Positions 24,120-32,870 are shown, counted from the first letter of the stretch. The stretch: 43,503 nt of DNA from Amulumruptor sp947039275 (GCA_947039275.1 CAMQYL010000025.1:1-43503), one strand, 5' to 3'. The notes: generated from the sequence alone by a model not told the origin. Translations and numbers: made by a program.

Positions 24120-24683
24120 ATGAAAATAGCATCACAGAAGCGTAAAGAGAACATAGCCGAGTATCTGCTGTATATGTGGCAGATAGAGGACATAATCAGG
24201 GCGAACGACCTTGATATTGACAAGATACGCCATAATGTCATTGACCGTTTCGGGCTTGATGAGGCTCAGACCCGCGAGATGACCGAGTGGTATGAGAGCC
24301 TGATTGACATGATGAGGCGTGAGGGGGTTGAAAAGAAAGGTCATCTCCAGCTCAACAAAAACGTCATAATACAGCTCGTGGATCTGCACATGGCGTTGCT
24401 TAAGGACCCGAAATTTCAGGACTATACAGCCGAATTCTACAAAACGCTACCCTACATAGTAGAACTTCGCGCCAAGGCAGGCGAGGAGAAGTCGGGCGAG
24501 ATAGAAACCTGTTTCAACGCCCTCTATGGCATGTTGATGCTCCGTCTGCAAGGCAAAGAAATCAGTTCCGACACCCAGAATGCCATCAAGCAGATATCGC
24601 GCTTCATAGCCCTCCTCGCCCACAACTTCAAGCTCGACGAGGAAGACAAGCTCTTCGACCACGAAGAAAACTCTGGCAAATGA
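24120..24683 (+). CDS. DUF4924-family protein
   Basis: A 187-residue, soluble, highly helical protein. The opening SQKRKENIAEYLLYMWQIED is typical of DUF4924, a Bacteroidetes family of unknown function. There is no signal peptide, membrane segment or recognisable catalytic motif. It is monocistronic, divergent from the TPR gene and followed by a family-A pair and a hairpin terminator. Confidence 0.85.
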   Translation: MKIASQKRKENIAEYLLYMWQIEDIIRANDLDIDKIRHNVIDRFGLDEAQTREMTEWYESLIDMMRREGVEKKGHLQLNKNVIIQLVDLHMALLKDPKFQDYTAEFYKTLPYIVELRAKAGEEKSGEIETCFNALYGMLMLRLQGKEISSDTQNAIKQISRFIALLAHNFKLDEEDKLFDHEENSGK

Positions 24684-24693
24684 TGTATATTGT

Positions 24694-24778
24694 TGTAGGG
24701 ACATGCCGTGGCATGTCCGCGTGACAAATTGATGCACACATTGTCTGGGATGCGGACATGCCACGGCATGTCCCTACA
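24694..24778. repeat. Paired palindromic repeat, family A (copy 4)
   Basis: Left arm 24694-24720, spacer 31 bp, right arm 24752-24778; the two 27-bp arms are exact inverted copies. The spacer end, TTGTCTGGGAT, resembles that of copy 6 (33945-34027) in the same orientation, marking a spacer subtype. It lies between convergent genes. Confidence 0.92.
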
Positions 24779-24796
24779 CAATCGCAATTATAACAA

Positions 24797-24836
24797 CGCG
24801 AGCCCCCATCACTCGGATGGAGGCTCGCGCCATTTT
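24797..24836 (+). terminator. Strong hairpin terminator between convergent genes
   Basis: CGCGAGCCCCCATC (24797-24810) pairs with GATGGAGGCTCGCG (24816-24829) apart from one mismatch, with a five-base loop, followed by CCATTTTTT. The T-run suits plus-strand transcripts from DUF4924; it could also stop transcripts from the MFS gene on the other strand. Confidence 0.85.
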
Positions 24837-24852
24837 TTATGCTTTATGCTGA

Positions 24853-26688
24853 TTACTTGTCGTCCTTGGGGTTGTGCTCTTTGATGAACACTACGCAGAC
24901 GGCGCCGATGACGAGGGCTATGCCAGCCACTACCATCATCATGTACTGTGGTGCTATCTGGCCAGGAGTGCTGAGGGCTGCGAGGATGACACCTCCGAGG
25001 AGAGCTGCGACAATCTGCGGGATGCAGATAGAGTAGTTGAACAGACCTAAGTATGCACCGATATTACCGCCCTTGAGCGAGTTGGTCAGGATGGTGAAAG
25101 GCCATGCAAGCATTGCCGACCATGCGCAACCGATAAGCACGAACGAGATAAAGAGCATGTACTGGTTGGTGAAGAATCCGGCTGTGATGAAACCTGCAGC
25201 ACCGAGCAGCAGACTCAGAGCGTAGGAGAACTTGCGGCTGCGGAACATGGGCAGACATACAGCCCAAAGCACAGAACCCACAGCCTGTACGGCAAATAGG
25301 ATGCCTACCCAGTTACCGGCGGCATTATACTGGCTTGACTCGGTGTTGAGTTCAAGCGAGCTGTTGTATTCTGCCTGCTGGGCATCTTGCAGCTTGACCT
25401 TGTTGACACCTTCGAGGTAAAGTTCACCGGTACGCGGATCGTGGGTGTAGATGTCGCAGAGGAGTATCTCCTGCGGACCGACCATGCGGCTGAGGTGGCT
25501 GACAATCTTGATGTCCTTCACGCCTTCGAGATGCTGGTTGTGATTGATGACGAGGAAGCCGCCCTTGAGGTCGATGCTCTGGTCAAAGTCGTATTTGGGG
25601 CTGCCGTTGACTGTGGCTATCATGCCGTTGATGAGGAGGGTGTCGGTAGGCATGTTGGGGCGCACAAGTTCTATCATGTCGGCATTGTAGAATGCGCTGT
25701 CAGCCATGAATCCTGCGGCTACAGCCTTGCCCTGCTTGATGATGAGGGTGGAGTCGGAGTCAAGGATGTATTTGGCGTTGTACGAGCCAATGAGTTCGCG
25801 GTTGGCGCCGTATTCGTTGATGCCGTGTATCTTTTCTATAGAGGGAGTCTCAAAACAGGTAGTAGCAATGGTACCGTTGGTGTAAGTCCACATGAACAGG
25901 AACGCAAACCAGCAGAAGAACTGCACGATGCCCACTGTCCAGAATGTGCTGGGTGCTTTGACAAGCAGGGTGAAAAGATTGTCCTTCGATTTCTTCTCCT
26001 CCTCGATGGTGGCGGGACCGCCGTTGTATTCGGCATAGGTTTGCGGCGGCCATTCCTTGATTTTGGCAAGCGAATATACCACGCAGATGAGCAGGATGGC
26101 AGCACCGATATAGAATGAGAATATGACCGTCTGCGGGATGACACCCTCGGCGGCGGTGTTTTGGAAGCCGATCCATGTCAGCAGGAAGGGGAATACGTAT
26201 CCGACGATAGAGCCGGCGTTGCACAGGAAGCTCTGTATGGAGTAGGCGAGACCTTTCTGCTTCTCGTTGACCATGTCGCCCACGAGCATCTTGAAGGGCT
26301 GCATCGCCATGTTGATTGATGTGTCAAGGAGCATCAGGGCGATAAGACCCACGATGATGGCGCTTGACACTGCCAACCCGAAGCTGCCGGCATTGGGGAG
26401 CAGGCACATTACGATGATGGCGACGAGGGCTCCGAAGATAAGATAGGGCAGGCGGCGTCCGAAGCGGCACCATGTCTTGTCGGACGCGGTACCCACGATA
26501 GGCTGCACTATCAGACCCATCAGAGGTGGTAGTATCCAGAAATAGCTCAGATCATGGGGGTCGGCACCCAATGTGGCGAAAATACGCGACACATTGGCGC
26601 TCTGGAGCGCATAGGCAATCTGTACGCCGAAGAATCCGAAGCTGAGATTCCAAAGTTTCCAGAATCCTAAGTCAGGTTTCGTTTTCAT
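24853..26688 (-). CDS. SLC45-type MFS sugar transporter with a large insert
   Basis: A 611-residue protein of the SLC45/GPH-like sugar transporter group (N-terminal FWKLWNLSFGFFGVQIAYAL, loop motif GTASDKTWCRFGRRLPYL). In known Bacteroidetes members such proteins move maltose or related sugars. Normal members have about 430-460 residues. Here about 175 residues (about 280-455) sit between helix 7 (TVGIVQFFCWFAFLFMW) and helix 8 (AAGNWVGILFAVQAVG), a loop expected on the periplasmic side. The insert is polar, beta-rich in appearance and contains no obvious membrane segment. The gene follows nfo on the same strand with a 43-bp gap. Confidence 0.87.
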   Translation of the reverse strand: MKTKPDLGFWKLWNLSFGFFGVQIAYALQSANVSRIFATLGADPHDLSYFWILPPLMGLIVQPIVGTASDKTWCRFGRRLPYLIFGALVAIIVMCLLPNAGSFGLAVSSAIIVGLIALMLLDTSINMAMQPFKMLVGDMVNEKQKGLAYSIQSFLCNAGSIVGYVFPFLLTWIGFQNTAAEGVIPQTVIFSFYIGAAILLICVVYSLAKIKEWPPQTYAEYNGGPATIEEEKKSKDNLFTLLVKAPSTFWTVGIVQFFCWFAFLFMWTYTNGTIATTCFETPSIEKIHGINEYGANRELIGSYNAKYILDSDSTLIIKQGKAVAAGFMADSAFYNADMIELVRPNMPTDTLLINGMIATVNGSPKYDFDQSIDLKGGFLVINHNQHLEGVKDIKIVSHLSRMVGPQEILLCDIYTHDPRTGELYLEGVNKVKLQDAQQAEYNSSLELNTESSQYNAAGNWVGILFAVQAVGSVLWAVCLPMFRSRKFSYALSLLLGAAGFITAGFFTNQYMLFISFVLIGCAWSAMLAWPFTILTNSLKGGNIGAYLGLFNYSICIPQIVAALLGGVILAALSTPGQIAPQYMMMVVAGIALVIGAVCVVFIKEHNPKDDK

Positions 26689-26731
26689 AGGGTTAATGTG
26701 AGATGATAAGGTAAAAATTTTAATGTGATAT

Positions 26732-27577
26732 TTATTTGATTGTCAATGAGTAAAGCCACTGTATCTCCTGTGCCCACAGCATCTCGTCAGGAGTCTCGAG
26801 AATCATAGGTATGCCGTCAAGCCGCTGGTCAGCCATCAGCATCTCGAAGAAGCGGGTGCCCAAAGTGCCTTTGGTGAGTGATTCGTGGCGGTCGATCCGC
26901 GAGTCAAGCGGACGTTTGGAGTCGTTGATGTGCATGCCTGAGAGATATTTCAGCCCGATGATGCGGTCGAAATCGTCCCATGTCTTGGCATAGCCCTCGT
27001 CGGTGGCGAGGTCATATCCGGCTGAATAGGCATGGCATGTGTCGATGCATATGCCTACGCGTGATTTGTCCTCCACTTTGTCAATGATGTGGGCGAGCTG
27101 TTCGAAGGAGTATCCGAGGTTGCTGCCCTGTCCGGCGGTGTTTTCGATGACCGCCTTCACCCCCGATGTCTTGTCCAGTACCTGGTTGAGCGAGTCGGCT
27201 ATCAGGTCAAGGCATTCATCGGGTGCAATCTGCTTCAGGTGGCTTCCAGGATGAAAGTTGAGCATCGTCAAGCCTAACTGTTCGCACCGCTGCATCTCGT
27301 CAAGGAATGCGTCTCTCGACATATGGAGCTTCTGCTTGTCGGGCGCACCGAGGTTGATGAGATAGCTGTCATGAGGCAGTATCCTGTCAGGGGTATATCC
27401 GAGTTCATGGCAGTTTTCCTTGAATTTCTCAGCTTCGGCGTCTGGTATTGCCGCTGATTTCCATCGCGACGGATTGCGTGTGAACAGCGCAAACGCCTGC
27501 GCGCCTATGGCGTGGGCATTGATGGGTGCACGGCTGACACCGTCTGAGGCAGATACGTGGGCTCCAATATATTTCAT
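26732..27577 (-). CDS. nfo: Endonuclease IV (AP endonuclease)
   Basis: A 281-residue metal-dependent AP endonuclease for base-excision repair. It has the TIM-barrel landmarks: KYIGAHVSASDGVSRA at the start, ENTAGQGSNLGYSF, GICIDTCHAYSAGYD, HINDSK, DRHESLTKGTLG and ILETPDE, which hold the metal-binding His/Asp/Glu set. The frame reaches 27649, but the family start is MKYIGAHVS at 27577. A -7 box ends four bases before this ATG, so the mRNA may be nearly leaderless. The sugar transporter gene follows 43 bp downstream. Confidence 0.95.
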   Translation of the reverse strand: MKYIGAHVSASDGVSRAPINAHAIGAQAFALFTRNPSRWKSAAIPDAEAEKFKENCHELGYTPDRILPHDSYLINLGAPDKQKLHMSRDAFLDEMQRCEQLGLTMLNFHPGSHLKQIAPDECLDLIADSLNQVLDKTSGVKAVIENTAGQGSNLGYSFEQLAHIIDKVEDKSRVGICIDTCHAYSAGYDLATDEGYAKTWDDFDRIIGLKYLSGMHINDSKRPLDSRIDRHESLTKGTLGTRFFEMLMADQRLDGIPMILETPDEMLWAQEIQWLYSLTIK

Positions 27578-27581
27578 CTTA

Positions 27582-27589
27582 CAAAAGTA
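27582..27589 (-). promoter_or_regulatory. -7 box immediately before nfo
   Basis: TACTTTTG on the minus strand matches TAnnTTTG. TTCC, 21 bp upstream, is a poor -33. With the usual spacing, transcription would begin about one base before the ATG. Confidence 0.55.
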
Positions 27590-27724
27590 CCATTTTATGC
27601 TTGAATTTGTGGAATCAGGGCGCATGTGAAGCCCGCTTTTAACCATCAAATTAGCTTAATTTAACAAAACTATGGTGAATAGCTATTGCTGAGAAGGCAA
27701 ATAGCCTACATGGAAGCCTATATT

Positions 27725-27755
27725 TTTGCAGATGGCTCAAAATTTATTAAATTTG
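27725..27755 (+). promoter_or_regulatory. Consensus promoter for transketolase
   Basis: TTTG (27725-27728), a 19-bp spacer, TAAATTTG (27748-27755). It predicts a leader of about 53 nt. TATTTTTG at 27721-27728 overlaps the -33 and could itself act as an upstream -7 box. Confidence 0.8.
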
Positions 27756-27811
27756 CGTTGTTAATTGCTAACGAATTTACTCAATATTCATATATAAACA
27801 ATTCCTGCTCA

Positions 27812-29845
27812 ATGGATATCAAGCAACTCAACAGTGCTGCTGACAACATCCGTGTTCTCGCTGCCACAATGGTGGAGAAAGCCAAATCAGGGCATCCGGG
27901 CGGTGCTATGGGTGGAGCCGATTTTGTCAATGTGCTCTATTCGAAATTTATCGTGACAGATCCTGATGATCCCACCTGGTTCTGGCGCGACAGATTTTTC
28001 CTTGATCCCGGTCACATGTCGCCGATGCTCTACAGCGTGCTCGCTCTGACCGGCAAGTACACGGTTGAGGAGCTTAAAGAATTTCGCCAGTGGGGCAGTG
28101 TGACCCCCGGACACCCCGAAGTTGACCAGGCTCGTGGTGTGGAAAACACTTCAGGTCCGCTTGGGCAGGGACACGCCATGGCTGTCGGGGCTGCCATAGC
28201 GGAGCGCATGTTTGTGCAGCGTTTCGGCGAGCAGTTTGCCCACAAGACATACGCTTTCATATCTGACGGGGGCATACAGGAGGAGATAGCCCAGGGCGCA
28301 GGCCGTCTGGCTGGCTTCCTGAAACTGCACAATCTGATCATGTTCTATGACTGCAACGAGGTGCAGCTCTCTACCATGGTCGATGAGATCACACGTGAAG
28401 ACTATGAGGCGAAATACCGTGCCTGGGGATGGAATGTCATAACCATTGACGGCAATGACCCCGAGGCTATTGCCGGCGCTTTGACTGCCGCTATCGCCGA
28501 GACCGAGAAGCCTACTCTGATCATCGGACATACGGTGATGGGTAAAGGCTGTGTGAACGCTGCCGGCGAGAGCTGGGAGGGGCGCACTTCTACCCACGGT
28601 CAGCCTATCAGCAAGAGTGGTGCCGACTATGAAGCTACGGTCCGCAATCTGGGTGGAAATCCCGACGATGTCTGGGCGATACGTCCGGAATCCGTAGCAT
28701 TATATAAGGAAAGCGCGGAGCGTCAGCGTGCCATCGTCAAGACCCGTCGCGAAGCCATCGAGGCGTGGAAAAAAGCCAATCCAGCGCAGGCAGCCACGCT
28801 GCAAGACTATATAGACCTGCGTCTGCCGGAGATAGATTATGCTGCCATTGCCCATAAACCCAATGTGGCTACCCGCACCGCATCGGCTGATGTGCTCAAG
28901 GTGCTGGGTGAGAAGGTCGGCAATATGATAGTGTCGTCGGCTGACCTCGCCAACAGCGACAAGACCGAGGCTTTCCTCAAAGTGGCAGGCGCCATAACCC
29001 CCGATGATTTCGCCGGTCGGTTCCTTCATGCCGGAGTCGCCGAGCTTACCATGGCTGCTGTCATGAACGGTGTGTTGCTTCATGGCGGCATGTTTGCTGC
29101 CTGTGGCACATTCTTCGTATTCTCTGACTACATGAAGCCTGCCATCCGCATGGCTGCGCTCATGGAGCTTCCGGTGAAGTACGTGTTTACACATGATGCC
29201 TTCCGTGTGGGTGAGGATGGTCCAACCCACGAGCCTGTGGAACATGAGCATCAGCTCCGTCTGCTCGAGGAACTTAAGAATCTTTCAGGCAAGCCTTCGC
29301 TGCTTGTGCTCCGCCCGGCTGACAGTGCCGAGACTACAGTGGCATGGGAGATGGCGATGGAAAACGCGCAGACTCCCACCGCGTTGATACTGTCACGTCA
29401 GGATGTGCCCGATCTCCCGTCTGCTGACGGCGACCGCTTCAAGGCTGCCCAGGGCATGCTTCGTGGAGGTTATGTGGTCATGGGGGCAGATGCTCCGGCT
29501 GTTACGCTGGTGGGCAATGGCTCGGAGGTGTCGCTGCTGTGTGACGTGGCTGTGCTTCTTGAAGCTGCCGAGGTTCCCGCTCGTGTCGTTTCAGTGCCTT
29601 CGATTGGTCTGTTCATGCAGCAGGATGAAGCATATCGCCGTCAGGTCATACCTGCTGACGTGCCTGTGTTCGGTCTGACTGCCGGTTTGCCATCGACATT
29701 GCGTCCTCTTGTAGGAGCTGACGGCATGGTATATGGTCTTGAGCGTTTCGGTGCTTCTGCTCCATATAAGGTGCTTGATGAGAAATTTGGATTCACTGCT
29801 GACAATATAGTGGTGAAGGTTAAGGAATTTTTGACAAAGGCGTGA
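27812..29845 (+). CDS. tkt: Transketolase
   Basis: A 677-residue thiamine-diphosphate enzyme of the non-oxidative pentose phosphate pathway. N-terminal PP domain: AKSGHPGGAMGGAD, LGQGHAMAVGAA, and the TPP/metal motif around SDGGIQEEI; central Pyr domain with the catalytic Glu region (LHAGVAELTMAA) and the phosphate/substrate site THDAFRVGEDGPTHEPVEH; and a C-terminal domain from about 545. The frame is open from 27686, but MDIKQLNSAADN is the normal start. It has its own consensus promoter and is divergent from nfo. Confidence 0.95.
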   Translation: MDIKQLNSAADNIRVLAATMVEKAKSGHPGGAMGGADFVNVLYSKFIVTDPDDPTWFWRDRFFLDPGHMSPMLYSVLALTGKYTVEELKEFRQWGSVTPGHPEVDQARGVENTSGPLGQGHAMAVGAAIAERMFVQRFGEQFAHKTYAFISDGGIQEEIAQGAGRLAGFLKLHNLIMFYDCNEVQLSTMVDEITREDYEAKYRAWGWNVITIDGNDPEAIAGALTAAIAETEKPTLIIGHTVMGKGCVNAAGESWEGRTSTHGQPISKSGADYEATVRNLGGNPDDVWAIRPESVALYKESAERQRAIVKTRREAIEAWKKANPAQAATLQDYIDLRLPEIDYAAIAHKPNVATRTASADVLKVLGEKVGNMIVSSADLANSDKTEAFLKVAGAITPDDFAGRFLHAGVAELTMAAVMNGVLLHGGMFAACGTFFVFSDYMKPAIRMAALMELPVKYVFTHDAFRVGEDGPTHEPVEHEHQLRLLEELKNLSGKPSLLVLRPADSAETTVAWEMAMENAQTPTALILSRQDVPDLPSADGDRFKAAQGMLRGGYVVMGADAPAVTLVGNGSEVSLLCDVAVLLEAAEVPARVVSVPSIGLFMQQDEAYRRQVIPADVPVFGLTAGLPSTLRPLVGADGMVYGLERFGASAPYKVLDEKFGFTADNIVVKVKEFLTKA

Positions 29846-29881
29846 AAAACCAAGAGTCTGTACAACATTTTTTTACATTGT

Positions 29882-29912
29882 TTTGTTACAATTGAAAAAT
29901 TCCTTAACTTTG
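29882..29912 (+). promoter_or_regulatory. Consensus promoter for the OmpA-type porin
   Basis: TTTG (29882-29885), a 19-bp spacer, TAACTTTG (29905-29912). A second TAnnTTTG (TATATTTG, 29921-29928) lies just downstream. Predicted leader about 63 nt. Confidence 0.83.
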
Positions 29913-29978
29913 CGAGCGGATATATTTGATATATTCCGCATAGATGAGCGAATAATTCAACGTTTCCATTAATATTTT

Positions 29979-31229
29979 ATGAAAAAATTAGCCTTCTTAA
30001 GCGCGGTCGCAGCCCTCTGCCTCGGTCAGTCTGTAATGGCCCAGGAAACCGCACAGGAAGTGACCTATGTAGAGGACGCTTCTCAGGGCATCATGCTTAA
30101 TCGCATGAAAGACAACTGGTTTATCACTGCTGAAGGTGGTATCAACAAGACATTCGGCGGTTTTAACAATCATCGTAATTTCTGGAACGGCTGTGCTCCG
30201 GCATTCAGCCTTTGGGGCGGCAAATGGTTCACTCCCGTAATCGGTGTCCGCTTTGGTGTCAACTTCCTGATGACCAAGTCACTCGGTGTATTCTCTGACC
30301 AGGTGGAATACTATGATCCTACCGGCACCATGCACAATGGTTACTATTCTACACAGTTCAATCAGATTGGCCCGGTTGCCGATGTGATGTTCAACATGAC
30401 CAACTGGATCGGTGGTTACAAGCCTGACCGTTTCTGGAACGTCATCGCTTACGCAGGTGGTGGTGGTTACTGGACTCTCTACCACAAGTTCAAAGAAAAC
30501 GGCAACAAATGGGATAAGGACGGATGGGCTAACGCTCATGACAACGTGCTTACCATCCACGGCGGTATCATCAACACTTTCCGTCTCAGCAAGCAGGTGG
30601 ATCTCTCGCTCGATATCCGCTACAGCTTCTTTGACGCTCATGATGGCTACTATAAGTATAATGAAGGTTCAAAGCCCGTCAACCGCACTACTGGTGACCT
30701 CCAGGCTTATCTCGGTGTGACCTACAAGTTCAAGAAGCGCGACTGGAACGGTCCGATGGTTCCCGTATGTCCTCCCGCCGAAGACTGCTCACAGTATGTT
30801 GCAGCTCTTGACGATGCAAATGCGAAGATTGCCGAGCTTGAGACTCAGCTCCGTGCTTGCCTTGACCGTCCCGCTCCTGCTCCTGTCGTTGCTGAGGCTG
30901 ACGAACACCTCGCTACCATCTACTATCCTATCAATGTCAGCAAGCTCACCGCTCAGGACAAGGCTGTCCTCTCGGCTGTTGCTGAGGTTATGCGTAGCAA
31001 CCCCCGTCAGCGTTACGTTGTCACTGGTTGGGCTGACAACTACACCGGTAATGATGCCATCAACACCCGTCTGCGTCACGCTCGTGCCAACGGTGTCAAG
31101 GCTGCCCTTCTCGGCTATGGCGTAGATGCTTCTCAGCTTGATGTTACTATCAACGCCGGCAACCTGTGCGACCTCGGTGAGAAGTGCGTGTCACTTGACC
31201 GTGCTGTCACCATCGACGAGGTGAAGTAA
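29979..31229 (+). CDS. OmpA-family outer membrane protein
   Basis: A 416-residue major outer-membrane protein. Signal peptide MKKLAFLSAVAALCLGQSVMA (cleavage after residue 21), an N-terminal beta-barrel (about 40-250), a short coiled segment (AALDDANAKIAELETQLRAC), then a C-terminal OmpA/MotB peptidoglycan-binding domain (about 300-410, with VVTGWADNYTGNDAINTRL and following HARANGVKAAL). Codon use is visibly restricted (for example, GGT, CGT and ACC dominate), as in a highly expressed gene, and the promoter is consensus. It has no lipobox, so unlike Pal it is not lipid-anchored. A hairpin follows. Confidence 0.92.
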   Translation: MKKLAFLSAVAALCLGQSVMAQETAQEVTYVEDASQGIMLNRMKDNWFITAEGGINKTFGGFNNHRNFWNGCAPAFSLWGGKWFTPVIGVRFGVNFLMTKSLGVFSDQVEYYDPTGTMHNGYYSTQFNQIGPVADVMFNMTNWIGGYKPDRFWNVIAYAGGGGYWTLYHKFKENGNKWDKDGWANAHDNVLTIHGGIINTFRLSKQVDLSLDIRYSFFDAHDGYYKYNEGSKPVNRTTGDLQAYLGVTYKFKKRDWNGPMVPVCPPAEDCSQYVAALDDANAKIAELETQLRACLDRPAPAPVVAEADEHLATIYYPINVSKLTAQDKAVLSAVAEVMRSNPRQRYVVTGWADNYTGNDAINTRLRHARANGVKAALLGYGVDASQLDVTINAGNLCDLGEKCVSLDRAVTIDEVK

Positions 31230-31261
31230 GATTGACGACTTTATAAGTCCAACATATAATA

Positions 31262-31308
31262 GAGGCGCGTCCGGCGTGGATTACACATCCTACCGACGCG
31301 CCTCCTTA
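31262..31308 (+). terminator. Hairpin after the OmpA-type gene
   Basis: GAGGCGCGTC (31262-31271) pairs exactly with GACGCGCCTC (31295-31304) across a 23-base loop, followed by CTTATTTT. The loop is long for a terminator, and the left side resembles the start of the family-D repeat at 17051, so it may be a repeat used as terminator. Confidence 0.6.
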
Positions 31309-31321
31309 TTTTAACAGTACC

Positions 31322-31406
31322 TGTAGGGACATGCCGTGGCATGTCCGCTTGCGATGACATGTTGCAACAACCTCATGGGGCGGACATGCCACGGCATGTC
31401 CCTACA
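31322..31406. repeat. Paired palindromic repeat, family A (copy 5)
   Basis: Left arm 31322-31348 and right arm 31380-31406 are exact 27-bp inverted copies; 31-bp spacer. It lies between the OmpA gene and folB, 30 bp before the folB start, so it would be in the folB leader if transcription reads through. Confidence 0.92.
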
Positions 31407-31436
31407 AATTTAATACCGTAAAGGACGAAAAGGATT

Positions 31437-31796
31437 ATGTTACTGACAGTCTCCATAAACCGTATGCGTGTTACCGCCCGCCATGGGCTGCTCCCCCAGG
31501 AGCGTGTGGTCGGAAATGACTTTGAAGTATCGGTGAGTGTCGACATAGATGCCGATGCTGAGGCTCTCATGTCTGATTCGATGGATGTTTCAGTCAGCTA
31601 TGCAGACCTTGCCGATATCATCCGCGAGGTCATGCTGACTCCGTGTGACCTGCTTGAAACCGTTGCAGCCCGTATCTATCAAGCCATCAAGATGGGTTTT
31701 CCAAATGTCATGGGAGGGGTTGTGACAATCAAGAAGCTTACTCCTCCTATCCCGTCATCGCGCATGGAGTCCGCCTCCGTGACCCTGAGATGGTGA
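31437..31796 (+). CDS. folB: Dihydroneopterin aldolase
   Basis: A 119-residue folate-pathway enzyme converting dihydroneopterin to hydroxymethyl-dihydropterin and glycolaldehyde. Family features: INRMRVTARHGLLPQERVVG at the start (catalytic-site Glu in PQE), VSYADLADII, LLETVAARIYQAI, and the Lys in VTIKKLTPPIP. It forms octamers in known members. The next enzyme, FolK, is encoded separately at 37453-37902. A family-A pair lies just upstream, and the hemerythrin-LuxR gene begins 35 bp after its stop. Confidence 0.93.
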   Translation: MLLTVSINRMRVTARHGLLPQERVVGNDFEVSVSVDIDADAEALMSDSMDVSVSYADLADIIREVMLTPCDLLETVAARIYQAIKMGFPNVMGGVVTIKKLTPPIPSSRMESASVTLRW

Positions 31797-31831
31797 TTGC
31801 ACATATCTATCCGATATCAATCTTATAAAAT

Positions 31832-32803
31832 ATGCCGCATTTAGATTCATCCAACTATTGTCACTCCGACAGATTGCGTGACCTCATAGCTGATAACCCC
31901 AAACTTCTCATGGTAATCAGCCGCTTCGGCATCCCGCTGGGTTTTGGCGATGCAAGGGTAGAGGAGGTTTGCCAAAAGAACGGAGTAGACTGCCCCACAT
32001 TCTTAGCCGTTGCCAATTTCATCAGCCACCACAGCGTGGAGGTCGCAGATGTCGACCCCGCAGCCATGATGGGCTATCTGCGGCGCGCGCATTCATATTT
32101 CCTTGACTTCATATTGCCTAATATCCGTCGTAAGCTCATAGAAGCAATCAACTATACGGACTCGGGCGAGGTAAGCATGCTTATCATAAAGTTCTTTGAC
32201 GAGTATTATGCCGAGGTGCGTAATCACATGGAGTTTGAAAACAAGAACGTATTCGTCTATGTGGATGGTTTGTTGGAGGGCAGGATGTCTGACCAATACA
32301 ACATCACTCGCTTTGCTTCGCACCATGACCACATAGAGGCTCGTCTTAAGGAACTCAAGGACATCATCATCCGTTACTACCCGGGTGAGGATAGCGACCT
32401 GCTCAATTCAGTGCTCTATGATATAATCTCGTGTGAGGACGATCTGGATTCGCACTGTTCGGTGGAGGACAGGCTGTTTGTTCCCGCGGTCAAGGCTCTT
32501 GAACACAAGATTGCCACCCAGGATGCCGCCAGCGAACTCGTGGATGACGAAGATCAGGCGGCTGCAGACGGACGCATGGAGCAGCTCTCTGCCCGCGAAA
32601 AGGAGATAGTGGCATGTATAGCCCAAGGCATGAGCAACAAGGAGATAGCTGCGACACTCAATATATCTATCCATACGGTGACCACCCACCGCCGCAACAT
32701 CTCATCCAAACTCTCCATCCACTCCCCCGCAGGTCTGACCATCTTCGCCATCATCAACAAACTGGTAAAACTTTCAGACCTTTCCCTCCCGGTGGAAGAT
32801 TGA
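31832..32803 (+). CDS. Hemerythrin-like (RIC/YtfE-type) domain fused to LuxR-type HTH
   Basis: A 323-residue cytoplasmic fusion. Residues ~22-65 resemble the N-terminal ScdA/RIC domain (LLMVISRFGIPLGFGD), but its usual Cys pair is absent. Residues ~80-225 form a hemerythrin-like four-helix bundle with the iron-ligand pattern intact: His87, His132-x3-Glu136 (HMEFE), His164/165/167 (SHHDH), and His208-x3-Glu212 (HCSVE). Residues 251-310 are a LuxR/GerE helix-turn-helix (LSAREKEIVACIAQGMSNKE, then VTTHRRNISSKL). It is likely a transcription factor sensing oxygen, nitric oxide or redox state through a di-iron site (inference). It is probably co-transcribed with folB. Confidence 0.83.
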   Translation: MPHLDSSNYCHSDRLRDLIADNPKLLMVISRFGIPLGFGDARVEEVCQKNGVDCPTFLAVANFISHHSVEVADVDPAAMMGYLRRAHSYFLDFILPNIRRKLIEAINYTDSGEVSMLIIKFFDEYYAEVRNHMEFENKNVFVYVDGLLEGRMSDQYNITRFASHHDHIEARLKELKDIIIRYYPGEDSDLLNSVLYDIISCEDDLDSHCSVEDRLFVPAVKALEHKIATQDAASELVDDEDQAAADGRMEQLSAREKEIVACIAQGMSNKEIAATLNISIHTVTTHRRNISSKLSIHSPAGLTIFAIINKLVKLSDLSLPVED

Positions 32804-32870
32804 ATTAGCCCCGACGATAAATTTGCCAATGCTTTTGCGCGAAATAATCGTATCTTAAACCAAATATCGC

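Noticed and set aside
24694..24778. Family-A pair as the main terminator of DUF4924
   Set aside because: It lacks a T-run after the stem, and a classical hairpin with a T-run lies just downstream at 24797-24836.
27578..27649. Longer N-terminus for endonuclease IV
   Set aside because: It would contain the -7 box and precede the conserved MKYIGAHVS start, so it is upstream noncoding DNA.
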